Part shown: piece by piece, positions 9,312 to 18,344 of the stretch
Layout: every line of letters starts with the position of its first letter
Position numbering within the stretch: position 1 is the first letter of the stretch
Assembly (NCBI GenBank): GCA_003142595.1
Contig: PLMU01000007.1
Coordinates: 129,166 to 193,165 of the forward strand
Source of the DNA: Phycisphaerales bacterium
Lineage (GTDB): Bacteria > Planctomycetota > Phycisphaerae > Sedimentisphaerales > UBA12454
Direction: 5' to 3'
DNA: 64,000 bases
The notes under the pieces: model-generated
What the model saw: the letters and a program-made list of their open reading frames with translations, nothing else
The model's database searches: none
Told to the model about the DNA's origin: nothing
Position numbers and translations under genes: made by a program

Positions 9312-9639
9312 CTTGTGTTTCCTGTTAAATTTTCATTATAATCATCTTACAGAAGAAGGTATTTTATTTGTTTAATCTCCATTTTCAAAGACTATTCCGG
9401 GCAGGATTTTGCGCATTTAAGAGTTATTTTTTGCGCAGTTTTATAGTGGACTTGCTCCCTTATTTCTGATATATTTCCGTGTTAACCGGATATGTTAAGC
9501 CATACAGGAAAACAAGATATATTCGCAGGGATTGCGGCAAACGCCTGATTTTCTTCTCATGTTTGTATCCACGCTATAATCTCTGAGACTTGGTATATTT
9601 GTTCTATCTATAATTGGAACCATAAACGAAAGGAATGAG
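9312..9639. other. Divergent intergenic region between GH28 and symporter genes
   Basis: A 328-base gap between oppositely oriented pectin genes. It contains a minus-strand TATAAT at 9335-9340, plus-strand TATAAT at 9575-9580 and 9609-9614, and two TTTTGCGCA half-sites (9407-9440). The poor -35 elements fit promoters that need an activator. No coding potential is seen. Confidence 0.6.
9407..9440 (+). promoter_or_regulatory. Tandem TTTTGCGCA half-sites, candidate operator of the XylR-like regulator
   Basis: TTTTGCGCATTT (9407-9418) and TTTTGCGCAGTT (9429-9440) are direct repeats offset by 22 bp, two helical turns, the usual layout of AraC/XylR-family operators. The same core recurs at 13342, next to the XylR-like regulator gene itself. 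Assigning it to that regulator is inference. Confidence 0.45.
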
Positions 9640-11769
9640 ATGACTATTTTGGGCCTTCAGACTATCTTAGGCTTTCATTGGGTCGACGTGCTGGTAATCG
9701 TGGCCTATCTTGGGGCGATCACCTGGGTTGGCAAAAGAAGTTCCAGCAAAGTAAAAAGTCAGGAAGACTTCTTTATGGCCGGCCGTTCGGTAGGCAAACT
9801 TCTCCAGTACTTTATGAATATGGCCACTATAGTCGATGCAAGTAACGCGGTAAATACCGCCAGTTTCGCTTTCAGCAAAGGGCTCGGCGGTGTATGGCTT
9901 ATGCTCGCACCTATTGTTTCGGGACCTTATTACTGGTTTATAGCCGGCTGGTTCAGACGAGTTCGGCTTATCACAATGGCCGAGCTTTTCGATGAACGCT
10001 TCAAAAGCAAATTCCTTTCCGTTTTTTACGCCTTTGTGGGAATCTGGCTGACTATCATTCTGGCCGGTATGAGCTACATAATCACGCTGCGGACTTTTCA
10101 GGCTATGACAGTTAAACCCATAGCAGAATGCTCCGCCGCAGAAATACAAAAAATGAATTTGTATAAGGAATATCAGCAGCTTGACAAACAATACAGGGCA
10201 AAACAATTACCGGCAGAAAATACTGAAAGATACAAAGCCCTCGACAGTATGTATCAAAAAGAAGAAATCAGTTCTTATATATCTTACACAAACGCCGGAT
10301 GGTTTTACGCGGTTTATACAATCTTTATAGGTGCTTATGTGATAATGGGAGGACTCAAGGCAACGGTCTGGAATAACGTGATACAAGGACTTCTGGTTTT
10401 CGCATTTTCAATAATGATGATACCGATTGCACTGACGAGACTGGGAGGCTGGAGCGTATTTTCAGCAAAGGTGCCTGCCAATATGCTGTCCCTTTTCGGC
10501 AAAGGAACGGATGAATTCTCCATCTGGTCGATCGCCGCGTTTTTAGTGGCCAATTATATCATCGGCATTACCGGCCATCAGGGCAATATGGCGCATAACG
10601 GCGCTGCTAAAGATGAAATTACCGCAAGAGTCGGCGGCCTTGGCGGCAACTATACAAAACGAATCCTTACAATTATGTGGGCGATGTGCGGCCTGCTCGC
10701 TTATGCACTCTATCAGCCCTTAATCTCCGACCCGGATACCGCATGGGGCGTAATGAGCAACAATCTGCTGGGAACAGGTCTGCGAGGCGTTATGTTGGCC
10801 GGCATCCTGGCGGCAAATATGGCTGCAATGGCCTGTAACTGTATTTACCTCTCGGCACTATTCGTCCGAAATCTGTATAAACCGTTTGTCAAAAACAAGA
10901 GCGACCATCATTACATTACTGTATCGCGATTTGCTATTGCCGCCGTTTTGCTGCTCGCCATTTACATCGCGATACACTACAAAAATCTGATTGATATAAT
11001 TAAGATGCAGCCCCTGCTGAATATTATCTTCGGAGCCCCTGTAATGCTGCTGCTGTTCTGGAAGCGGCTGAGTCTAAAAGCCGTTTATACAGAGGTAATA
11101 GTCTGCACATTGCTGTTCGCGATTCTGCCGGAAATACTGCCGATGTTCAGTTCGGTTACGCAGTCGAAATGGCTCACTCAGCAAACACGTGAACAAACGA
11201 CTATACGCACTGCATCGGCTTCACAGCAGGACGTCGACAAAGGACTTGCTTCTAAGGTAGGACAAAAAATAAAGAAAGAACTTATAATTCCTCCCACAAG
11301 TATATTCTTCAGTTCAGTGGCAAGGAGCAATCCTCAGGACGCCAACTCACCAATGGTCGGCATAGGGCGACTGAATACCGAACTGGCGGTTGCTAAAGCA
11401 ATAGGATTTGACCTGCAAGATATGAAACCGTCCACGCTGCTGACATTACGATACACGATAGCTTCGATTTTGCCGTTTATTCTCCTCATCCCGATAAGCT
11501 TATTCACCAAAGATAAAGGTCTGGAAGAAAGCATATCTCGATTCTATGTTAAAATGAAAACTAAAGTCAATCCGGACCACGCTCTGGACAAGGCAGAACT
11601 TGATAAAAGTTACGCCAACCCGACTCGGTTTGACCATACAAAACTGTTCCCGAACTCCAGTTGGGAATTCTGCAAATGGGACAAGGACGACACATGGGGC
11701 GTTGTCGCAAGCAGCCTCCTTACCGTCGGTATATTAGGAGGTTTCTGGCTGCTTCTTAATGCTCTTTGA
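9640..11769 (+). CDS. Sodium:solute symporter (SSF) family transporter, enlarged
   Basis: Predicted inner-membrane Na+-coupled symporter. The N-terminus (YLGAITWVGKRSS, then EDFFMAGRSVG) is typical of SSF proteins. At 709 residues it is about 200 longer than most members. The extra length is in a hydrophilic insert around residues 160-210 (Gln/Lys/Glu-rich) and a polar segment around 505-600 before two further membrane spans. It is divergent from the GH28/ExuT unit and has the TGCG half-sites upstream, so a pectin-derived sugar or uronate is the likely cargo, perhaps rhamnose or oligogalacturonides. Start: the ATG at 9640 is preceded by AAAGGAATGAG. Confidence 0.85.
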   Translation: MTILGLQTILGFHWVDVLVIVAYLGAITWVGKRSSSKVKSQEDFFMAGRSVGKLLQYFMNMATIVDASNAVNTASFAFSKGLGGVWLMLAPIVSGPYYWFIAGWFRRVRLITMAELFDERFKSKFLSVFYAFVGIWLTIILAGMSYIITLRTFQAMTVKPIAECSAAEIQKMNLYKEYQQLDKQYRAKQLPAENTERYKALDSMYQKEEISSYISYTNAGWFYAVYTIFIGAYVIMGGLKATVWNNVIQGLLVFAFSIMMIPIALTRLGGWSVFSAKVPANMLSLFGKGTDEFSIWSIAAFLVANYIIGITGHQGNMAHNGAAKDEITARVGGLGGNYTKRILTIMWAMCGLLAYALYQPLISDPDTAWGVMSNNLLGTGLRGVMLAGILAANMAAMACNCIYLSALFVRNLYKPFVKNKSDHHYITVSRFAIAAVLLLAIYIAIHYKNLIDIIKMQPLLNIIFGAPVMLLLFWKRLSLKAVYTEVIVCTLLFAILPEILPMFSSVTQSKWLTQQTREQTTIRTASASQQDVDKGLASKVGQKIKKELIIPPTSIFFSSVARSNPQDANSPMVGIGRLNTELAVAKAIGFDLQDMKPSTLLTLRYTIASILPFILLIPISLFTKDKGLEESISRFYVKMKTKVNPDHALDKAELDKSYANPTRFDHTKLFPNSSWEFCKWDKDDTWGVVASSLLTVGILGGFWLLLNAL

Positions 11770-12094
11770 TTTGCGCGTAATTACCTGATTTTATAACAAT
11801 CATATCAGACCGGCTTTCCTCATTCGAAGGCCGGCCTGATTTTTTTTATAAGCTTTCATAAAATCGAACCAAATCCACAAAATACTATCTTTATTCATAC
11901 GTTAAGAGAAATTGGCACAAATTTGAGCAAATCTACTCTTTTAATCATTTCCAAAATCTCTTTTTACACAGCACCTGCTTTTTCGCTTTCAGTCTTTCGC
12001 AGCAGTAAACTGGCTCTCGTGTCATCGCAGTCCTGCCGAAGAATGCTGGCAATAGGAAAAATGGCTGGAAACACGAAGATACTGTTAGATTATA
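11770..12094. other. Intergenic region, convergent
   Basis: A 325-base gap between the convergent symporter and regulator genes. Apart from the terminator at 11804-11847 I see no gene, repeat or conserved site. Confidence 0.5.
11804..11847 (+). terminator. Rho-independent terminator of the symporter gene
   Basis: An 11-bp stem with one mismatch (ATCAGACCGGC 11804-11814 with 11830-11840) is followed by eight T (11840-11847), 35 bases after the stop codon. Confidence 0.85.
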
Positions 12095-13288
12095 TTAAAT
12101 AACAATATGCTTTTTTCTAAAGGCAGCAGGAGATATGCCTTTGTACTGTTTGAAAACCCTGATAAGATGACTGGCTGAATAGAAAGTAGAAGCGGCAGTA
12201 ATCTGGTCTATCAGCATATCTGTTTCAAGAAGAAGCGAAGCAATGTGTTCGATTCGTAAACGTATTATTTCCTTCATAATCGACCGGCCGAGAACAGCCT
12301 GAAATTTTGTTTCCAGACTTCGCCTGGAACAAGCGACAGCTTTGACAACATCAGTAACCTGAATAAAAGAATTAAAATTTTTACGTATGAAGCTGAGTGC
12401 GTTTGCGACATCGACATCATTAATGGCCATAATATCAGACGACTGTCTTGTAACAACGTGAGTGGCAGGAGCGAGAATTTCCTGACCAGCCATTTTTTTC
12501 TTTCCGAGAACTATATCATTCAATAATTGCGCGGCCTGAAAACCTCCCAATTCGAGATTCACTGCAACACTCGAAAGCGGCAGTTTAGAAACGTTGCACA
12601 AAATATCATCGTTAAAAGTACCAACAACGGCGATTTCTTCAGGAATATGAATGCCGGCTTCGTAGGCGACTTCAATTAGGTCGTAACCAATCGTGTCATC
12701 GCAGGCCATAAGTCCAACAGGTTTCGGAAGAGAACGGAGCCAATTAATCGGCGATTCAAGACCTTTCATCCACGTTCGCCCGGACTGCCAATCGTACTTG
12801 TCATGTTTTTTGCCGGTAACGGCCGAATCGTAAATAAAAACTTTATAACCTGCTTTGCGAATCGTCTGGCTGAAGCTGTCTCTGCGGCGATTAGACCAAA
12901 AATAATTGACCTGACTGTAATATGCGAAATTTTTAAAGCCGCGTTCGAGCAAGTGCTCTGCGGCAAGTTTACCCGCCTGAACTGAGTCGGCAGTTAAATA
13001 AGGCAAAACTTTCGGAATTTCGAGACAATCCATAGAAATGCACGGAAGATTCATAGCGGCTACTTTTGACATAAGCTTTTTGGAATGAAGAGCGACAAAC
13101 ATTCCATCTATTTCATTTCTCTTCAGTGAAGGAAGGATATGCTCCGGAATACCTGAAGCGATGCGAAGATGCCAATCAGTATTTACCATAGCATAGCGAT
13201 GAACGCCTTTGAGGATGTGTCTGAAATTGAGACTGATACTGGGCACAACAAAAGCTATTTTAATGTTCGATTTTTGCTTTATGGCCAT
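12095..13288 (-). CDS. XylR-type transcriptional regulator (sugar-binding domain plus AraC HTH)
   Basis: Residues about 5-275 resemble LacI-type periplasmic-binding-protein-like ligand domains (KIAFVVP at the start, later GLMACDDTIGYDLI). The last 105 residues are an AraC/XylS double helix-turn-helix, ending with the ISPAAFRKK motif. There is no N-terminal LacI HTH, which is the XylR arrangement. Such proteins bind tandem direct repeats and activate sugar genes. I prefer the ATG at 13288 (397 residues) because homologous sequence starts there; a TTG at 13351 would add 21 unconserved residues. It sits between the symporter and the pectin esterase and faces tandem TGCG sites at 13342, so it probably senses a pectin breakdown product and controls itself and its neighbours. 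Confidence 0.87.
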   Translation of the reverse strand: MAIKQKSNIKIAFVVPSISLNFRHILKGVHRYAMVNTDWHLRIASGIPEHILPSLKRNEIDGMFVALHSKKLMSKVAAMNLPCISMDCLEIPKVLPYLTADSVQAGKLAAEHLLERGFKNFAYYSQVNYFWSNRRRDSFSQTIRKAGYKVFIYDSAVTGKKHDKYDWQSGRTWMKGLESPINWLRSLPKPVGLMACDDTIGYDLIEVAYEAGIHIPEEIAVVGTFNDDILCNVSKLPLSSVAVNLELGGFQAAQLLNDIVLGKKKMAGQEILAPATHVVTRQSSDIMAINDVDVANALSFIRKNFNSFIQVTDVVKAVACSRRSLETKFQAVLGRSIMKEIIRLRIEHIASLLLETDMLIDQITAASTFYSASHLIRVFKQYKGISPAAFRKKHIVI

Positions 13289-13341
13289 AGACACTTTATA
13301 ATAATCATTAAAATCAAAAAAATCAATAGTCCTGAAGAAGG

Positions 13342-13383
13342 TTTTGCGCAATTGTGCTATTATCCTGCGTAAAATGCACTATT
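13342..13383 (+). promoter_or_regulatory. Tandem TGCG direct repeats upstream of the pectin esterase
   Basis: TTTTGCGCAATT (13342-13353) and CCTGCGTAAAAT (13364-13375) place TGCG cores 21 bp apart (13345 and 13366). TGC and CTATT elements follow each core. The downstream half-site adjoins the expected -35 position of a promoter with a TATTAA-like -10 at 13400-13405, the class II activator layout. It also lies 54 bp upstream of the divergent regulator start. Confidence 0.5.
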
Positions 13384-13478
13384 TTTACTTAAATATATGT
13401 ATTAAACTGGGCTATGTGGATAAGAGTCGAAAAGAAGAAACAAAACATGAAATATTATCATTTCTAAAAGGAAGGGGT

Positions 13479-15704
13479 ATGGCCATGTGCAAGACGTTTA
13501 CAAGTATATTTTCAATTTTCCTGTTCATAGCAATAGGACTGTGCGGACAAACGAAAGCAGCCAATATGACAATTACTAATCTTTTCCCCGCAAATAACGC
13601 AACGGAGGTATGCGCAGATACAAAACTTTGGATTACCTTTGCCACAACGCCAATAGTGCCGACCGACAGCAACATGTATCTGCAGATATGCAAGGTGTCA
13701 GACAATTCAGTAGTCTATCAGCTTACCCTGCATCCGATGCCCAGCGATGCTTACGGACATATAGTGCAAGGCGGCCCCTGGCCATATCAAATCACCATCG
13801 GTGGGCTGGGGTCTGTAAACTACGAGCCTTTCGCTGTAAGCAGCCAGACCGTAGAGATATATCCATCCACGCGATTGGCTTATAACACGGCGTATTACGT
13901 GAAAATGACGGACGGTTTTTGCCACGACGCCGGCGGCAACACCTCGCCTGCGATGACCGACAATACAACCTGGCAGTTTACAACCAAGGCTTCCGCACCG
14001 GCAGCAGACCACGACTATACAATAGCACTCGATGGAAGCGGAGACTTCTGCACACTGCAGGGCGCCTGCGACTATGTGACTGACAACGATGCAACCCGAA
14101 CATTCATTAAAATCAAAAAAGGCACTTATAGAGAACTGATAAATATACCATCCAATAAAATCAATATAACATGGCTCGGCGAAGGCCGGGATACGGCAAT
14201 TATAGCAGCATATAACCGTGATGCCTTCAACGGCGGCACAAGTACCCGAAATTTGGTAAGAAATTCCGGCAACGGGTTCAGGATGTATAATTTGACACTT
14301 CAAAACACAACGCTGAAAGGCGGCCACCAGGCGGAAACAATAAGGCAGAACGCCACGAAGTGCATTGCTAAGAACTGTAAATTCAAAAGTTATCAGGATA
14401 CGCTGTATTTTAGCGGCGGACAGACATATTTTAAGGATACTTACGTCGAAGGCGATACGGACTTTATTTGGGGAAGCGGAACGGCGTATTTTGACAAATG
14501 CGAAATACGCTCGATGTCTACATCTTCATATGTAACACAACCAAGAACGGCAGGTAGCGCTAATGGGTTATTCTTTGTGGACTGCAATATGACCGTGGCG
14601 GCGGGAGTTACAGCCTCATCCTGTTACATGGCACGGCTGATGAACGCCAATGACTACGCACAGGTCGTCTATATAAACTGCACAATGCCAAAGACGTTAT
14701 TCAACTCGTTAGGATGGTTCAAAAATGACCAAGTAAATATGGGTAATCTGAGACTGTGGGAGTACAAGTCGGTGGAACCAAACGGTACTTTGATTAATGT
14801 GAGCGGCAGGCTCACTCCCGGCTCAAGACAGTTAACCGATGCCGAGGCTATAACATGGAGAGATGTGAGCAACGTCTTTTCTTATAGCCCGGCGTGGAAT
14901 CCCAAGGCTCTCGGCGAGCTTCCCAGTGCTTCATGGCAGCCTCAGCCGGCAGACGGGACAACGGACACTACTATGCTGGCTCATATGACGCTGATATGGG
15001 CGGCAGGCGCGGAAGCCACATCGCACGTTGTATATTTCGGAACAGACAATCCGCCGACATCCGGCACAGAGCAAACAGGTACATCGTTTGTGACTGCGAA
15101 ACTGTCGCCGGGTACGACTTATTACTGGAGGGTCGATGAGAAAAATTCGACAGGAACGACGACAGGAACAGTGTGGAGCTTTACTACTTCCGCTGCATTA
15201 GACTCCATGTCGCCGAGTCCAGACCCAATGACGTGGGCGCACGAACCCAATGCGGTCAGCAGCAGTTCCATCACAATGACGGCGTCAACAGCAACTGATA
15301 TATCCGGCGTCGAGTACTATTTCACCTGTACCGCAGGCGGCGGACATAACTCGGGCTGGCAGGACAGCAATACATATACGGACACGAGTCTGACCAATAA
15401 CACGACCTATACTTATAAGGTCAAGGCACGCGACAAGAGCATCAATCAGAATGAGACCGCGGATTCCAATGAGAAGTCGGCAAAGACCCTGAGATATGAT
15501 TGTACGGGCACACTCCTATCCGACCTTAACGGCAACTGCCAGGTGGATTTCTTAGACTTTGCCCGTTTGGCTAATGCATGGGCAGGCAATCTGCCAGAAG
15601 TAGATTTGAACGGCGACGACGTGCTGGACTTAAAAGACATTGCACAATTCGCAGCGGACTGGCTCAAATGCAACCGCAGCCCAAGCAGCGAATGCGGATT
15701 GTAA
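13479..15704 (+). CDS. Secreted CE8 pectin methylesterase with Ig-like, FN3-like and dockerin-like modules
   Basis: Start chosen at the ATG at 13479, behind AAAGGAAGGGG; it gives 741 residues with a signal peptide (about 1-28). Order: Big_5-like Ig domain (about 30-170), CE8 beta-helix (about 185-465), two FN3-like domains (about 490-665), dockerin-like module (about 670-735, loops DLNGNCQVD and DLNGDDVLD). CE8 removes methyl esters from homogalacturonan, making it a substrate for the PL1 and GH28 enzymes nearby. Catalytic pieces: Q284 (QAET), Q306-D307 (QDTL) and D328 in DFIWG. The usual LGRPW block appears as MARLM (R386 kept, Trp lost), so substrate binding may differ. Monocistronic, with its own terminator. 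Confidence 0.9.
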   Translation: MAMCKTFTSIFSIFLFIAIGLCGQTKAANMTITNLFPANNATEVCADTKLWITFATTPIVPTDSNMYLQICKVSDNSVVYQLTLHPMPSDAYGHIVQGGPWPYQITIGGLGSVNYEPFAVSSQTVEIYPSTRLAYNTAYYVKMTDGFCHDAGGNTSPAMTDNTTWQFTTKASAPAADHDYTIALDGSGDFCTLQGACDYVTDNDATRTFIKIKKGTYRELINIPSNKINITWLGEGRDTAIIAAYNRDAFNGGTSTRNLVRNSGNGFRMYNLTLQNTTLKGGHQAETIRQNATKCIAKNCKFKSYQDTLYFSGGQTYFKDTYVEGDTDFIWGSGTAYFDKCEIRSMSTSSYVTQPRTAGSANGLFFVDCNMTVAAGVTASSCYMARLMNANDYAQVVYINCTMPKTLFNSLGWFKNDQVNMGNLRLWEYKSVEPNGTLINVSGRLTPGSRQLTDAEAITWRDVSNVFSYSPAWNPKALGELPSASWQPQPADGTTDTTMLAHMTLIWAAGAEATSHVVYFGTDNPPTSGTEQTGTSFVTAKLSPGTTYYWRVDEKNSTGTTTGTVWSFTTSAALDSMSPSPDPMTWAHEPNAVSSSSITMTASTATDISGVEYYFTCTAGGGHNSGWQDSNTYTDTSLTNNTTYTYKVKARDKSINQNETADSNEKSAKTLRYDCTGTLLSDLNGNCQVDFLDFARLANAWAGNLPEVDLNGDDVLDLKDIAQFAADWLKCNRSPSSECGL

Positions 15705-16006
15705 AATTATTAAATTAAAAAGACAAAGGGGTGAACCTTTTTAGTTCACCCCTTTTTTATTTGATACAAATTCGCCGTTCCCCGCGAAATTCCAACGGCT
15801 GGTTTATATACTCAATAAATCCACAATATTTTGCAATTTATCCCTCAAATAAGCCTTTTTTATGAGTTTAATTGGGCAAAACTGTTAATTTGCGTAAATT
15901 TTGTCCTTTATACCCTTGTTTTACAGTCTGTATTTTTGATACAATATTGTTAGGTGTAGAGGTACGTGAGAGGGGCGTAATAATATCATTTGTTGGAGTT
16001 TTTGTG
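15705..16006. other. Intergenic region before the pectate lyase
   Basis: A 302-base gap with the pectin esterase terminator at 15725-15758. TTTGCGTAAATT at 15889-15900 resembles a single copy of the TGCG half-site; I see no partner at 21-22 bp. A longer in-frame extension of the downstream gene from a TTG at 15872 is possible but has no homology support. Confidence 0.4.
15725..15758 (+). terminator. Rho-independent terminator of the pectin esterase gene
   Basis: A 12-bp perfect stem (AAAGGGGTGAAC 15725-15736 pairing with 15744-15755), 7-base loop, T tract through 15758. Confidence 0.9.
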
Positions 16007-17230
16007 ATGAAAAGAATATCTTTCCTGGCCGGACTTATCGTTGTTTTATGTTTATCCTTTACATCAAGTGTCTTTGCCGCAGCAGATGGCTGGGCTTCTG
16101 TATCCGATGCAAACGGCACACCATACAACGTTACGGGCGGTGCAGGCGGACCGACAGTAACTGTATATGATGAACCTAATCTTTTTAAGTATGCCTGCAC
16201 CCTAACAGGACCATACATCATTCAGATTTCAGGCACTATCAATATCCCGCCTACAGATGGTAATAATTATAGTATACAAATTGGTTCGAACAAAACCCTC
16301 AGGGGCATAGGTACAAATCCTACACTCATAGGAAACCTCGGCTTTGCAAATCGCGATGGAAACATAATCGTTGAGAACCTGAACATCACCAATCCAACCT
16401 TAGGAGACTCATACGACGGCATGAGCGTAAAGATGCTGATACACAATGTTCTTATTACCAAGTGCACCTTCTATAATACCGGTGACGGCGCTTGCGATAT
16501 AACCGACGGATCAGACCTTGTTACCGTTTCATGGTGCAAATTCTACTATACCTCTTCTGCTCCGAATCCCAACCATACCTTCGCATGCCTCGTCGGTGCC
16601 AGCGATAGCGATAGTGCGGCTAAAAAGGACAGAGGCCATCTACGTATCACTTACCATCACAACTGGTGGACAACCGGCGTCAAAGAAAGAATGCCTCGCG
16701 TCCGTTTCGGCCATGTCCACGTCTATAACAATTACTATAGCGATCTTGTAGCCGGGGACGGTAGTTATTGTATTGGAGTAGGCGTCGAATCCAACATTCG
16801 GGTTGAGAACAACTACTTCAATAGCGTACCCAAACTCTGGGAAGATTACTATACCGGAAATGGAGCTGATGGGTACATAGGTTGGAATACCGGCAATATA
16901 TTTTATAATTGCTCAGACCCGGGCTGGGCAACAAACAATTACGCCACTATTTTTACACTGCCGTATCCTTATACGCTTGAAGATACTAACGATATCCCGG
17001 CTGTTGTTCAGGCGTATGCAGGTGCCGGGACTCCTTATCCGCCGCACTGGTATTACACAGTTTACGGCGATTTCGACCGCAGCGGCAAAGTGGACAGGAA
17101 AGACCTTTCAACATTTGCCCATTACTGGCTGGTTACTGATTGCAATGCAATTACCGATGCGGATTACTATCCTGATTGTATAGTAAACTTCCGTGAATTT
17201 GCTCTGATGGCGGAAAACTGGCTTAAATAA
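16007..17230 (+). CDS. Secreted PL1 pectate lyase with C-terminal dockerin-like module
   Basis: Pectate lyase of the PL1 beta-helix family: Ca2+-dependent beta-elimination of polygalacturonate, yielding 4,5-unsaturated products. Start: ATG at 16007 with GGAG at 15995-15998, giving 407 residues and a signal peptide (about 1-25). Motifs: GDGACD-TDGSD (159-169, calcium ligands D164 and D167 by position), HHNWW (about 219-223), and the catalytic region ERMPRVRFG with R228, R231 and R233. Residues about 345-405 form a dockerin-like double EF-hand (GDFDRSGKVD, later DCIVNFREF) related to those of the CE8 and first GH28 proteins. It converges with the KDG kinase gene, the stops being 12 bases apart. 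Confidence 0.92.
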   Translation: MKRISFLAGLIVVLCLSFTSSVFAAADGWASVSDANGTPYNVTGGAGGPTVTVYDEPNLFKYACTLTGPYIIQISGTINIPPTDGNNYSIQIGSNKTLRGIGTNPTLIGNLGFANRDGNIIVENLNITNPTLGDSYDGMSVKMLIHNVLITKCTFYNTGDGACDITDGSDLVTVSWCKFYYTSSAPNPNHTFACLVGASDSDSAAKKDRGHLRITYHHNWWTTGVKERMPRVRFGHVHVYNNYYSDLVAGDGSYCIGVGVESNIRVENNYFNSVPKLWEDYYTGNGADGYIGWNTGNIFYNCSDPGWATNNYATIFTLPYPYTLEDTNDIPAVVQAYAGAGTPYPPHWYYTVYGDFDRSGKVDRKDLSTFAHYWLVTDCNAITDADYYPDCIVNFREFALMAENWLK

Positions 17231-17242
17231 TATAATTTCAGG

Positions 17243-18343
17243 CTATCTATCGACGCGTGCGGTGCCGCCGGCCATTACTTTTTCGACATCAGCCAGACTA
17301 ACCGTTGTCGTATCGCCCGGCGTTGTCATCGCCAATGCTCCGTGCGCAGCGCCATATTCAACAGCCTGCTGAGGAGTTTTGTCTTCCATCAGGCCGTAAA
17401 TCAAACCTGAAGCGAAACTATCGCCGCCGCCGACACGGTCATAAATTTCAAGATTTTCACGCAGCGCCGCTTCGTAAAATTTGCCGTCCATATAAAGTAT
17501 CGCACCCCAGTCGTTTATAGTTGCCGTCTTGGCATTTCGCAAAGTTGTCGCGACCGCTTTGAAGTTCGGAAATTGTTTTACCGCTTCGAGAATCATCTTC
17601 TTGAAATTAGATGAGTCGAGCTTTGAATGATTTTTATCAAGGCCGGGCACTTCCAGACCCAGACAAGCGGTAAAATCCTCTTCGTTGCCCATCATTACAT
17701 CAACATACGGGGCGAGTTTGCGGTTTATTTCCTGCGCTTTTTTCTGTCCGCCGATTGATTTCCAGAGACTCGCACGATAATTAAGGTCATAAGAAACAAT
17801 CGTTCCATACTTTTTTGCGGTCATCACCGCTTCTATAATTAAATCCGCTGTCGTTTCTGAAAGAGCGGCAAAAATTCCGCCGGTATGAAACCACCGGACT
17901 CCCGCTTTGCCGAAAATTTCTTCCCAGTCAATATCGCCCCTCTTTAATTGTGACGCCGCCGTATGGCCCCTGTCGGAGCAGCCTTTGGCCGCTCTAACGC
18001 CAAAGCCTCTTTCGGTAAAATTCAGACCTACACGCCCCTGCTTTCCTATTCCGTCAAACGGAACCCACTTAACGAGTTCCATATGGACACCGCCCTGCAG
18101 TATCAAATCTTCCAGCAGTCTGCCGACAGGATTATCGGGTATCGCGGTTACGACTGCCGCTCGTTTGTTAAAACAGCGGCGCAGGCCTCTTGCGACATTG
18201 TATTCTCCGCCGCCTTCCCAGACTTTAAATTCTCTTGTTGTATGAATCCTGTTATCGCCCGGGTCAAGACGAATCATCACCTCGCCAAGCGAAAGAATAT
18301 CATATCTGCAATCCGAAGCGAGTCTGGGTCTAAGCGTTGACAT
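17243..18343 (-). CDS. kdgK: 2-keto-3-deoxygluconate (KDG) kinase, PfkB family
   Basis: Cytoplasmic kinase converting KDG to KDPG, the shared late step of pectin, galacturonate and glucuronate catabolism. 366 residues. PfkB features: GGGEYNVARGL (about 44-54) and the C-terminal GGGD (305-308) with D308 as base. Start: ATG at 18343. GGAGG just upstream overlaps the last codons of the aldolase gene, whose stop lies 1 base before, so the pair is translationally coupled. A GTG at 18358 is less likely. The neighbouring KDPG aldolase makes the assignment firm; a plain ribokinase-like sugar kinase is the alternative. Confidence 0.9.
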   Translation of the reverse strand: MSTLRPRLASDCRYDILSLGEVMIRLDPGDNRIHTTREFKVWEGGGEYNVARGLRRCFNKRAAVVTAIPDNPVGRLLEDLILQGGVHMELVKWVPFDGIGKQGRVGLNFTERGFGVRAAKGCSDRGHTAASQLKRGDIDWEEIFGKAGVRWFHTGGIFAALSETTADLIIEAVMTAKKYGTIVSYDLNYRASLWKSIGGQKKAQEINRKLAPYVDVMMGNEEDFTACLGLEVPGLDKNHSKLDSSNFKKMILEAVKQFPNFKAVATTLRNAKTATINDWGAILYMDGKFYEAALRENLEIYDRVGGGDSFASGLIYGLMEDKTPQQAVEYGAAHGALAMTTPGDTTTVSLADVEKVMAGGTARVDR

Positions 18344-18344
18344 T

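Noticed and set aside
13344..13478. TTG start at 13344 for the pectin esterase
   Set aside because: It would place 45 unconserved residues before a good signal peptide; ATG 13479 has a strong SD.
15872..16006. TTG start at 15872 for the pectate lyase
   Set aside because: The added residues precede a proper signal peptide and include no family sequence; ATG 16007 has GGAG at the right distance.
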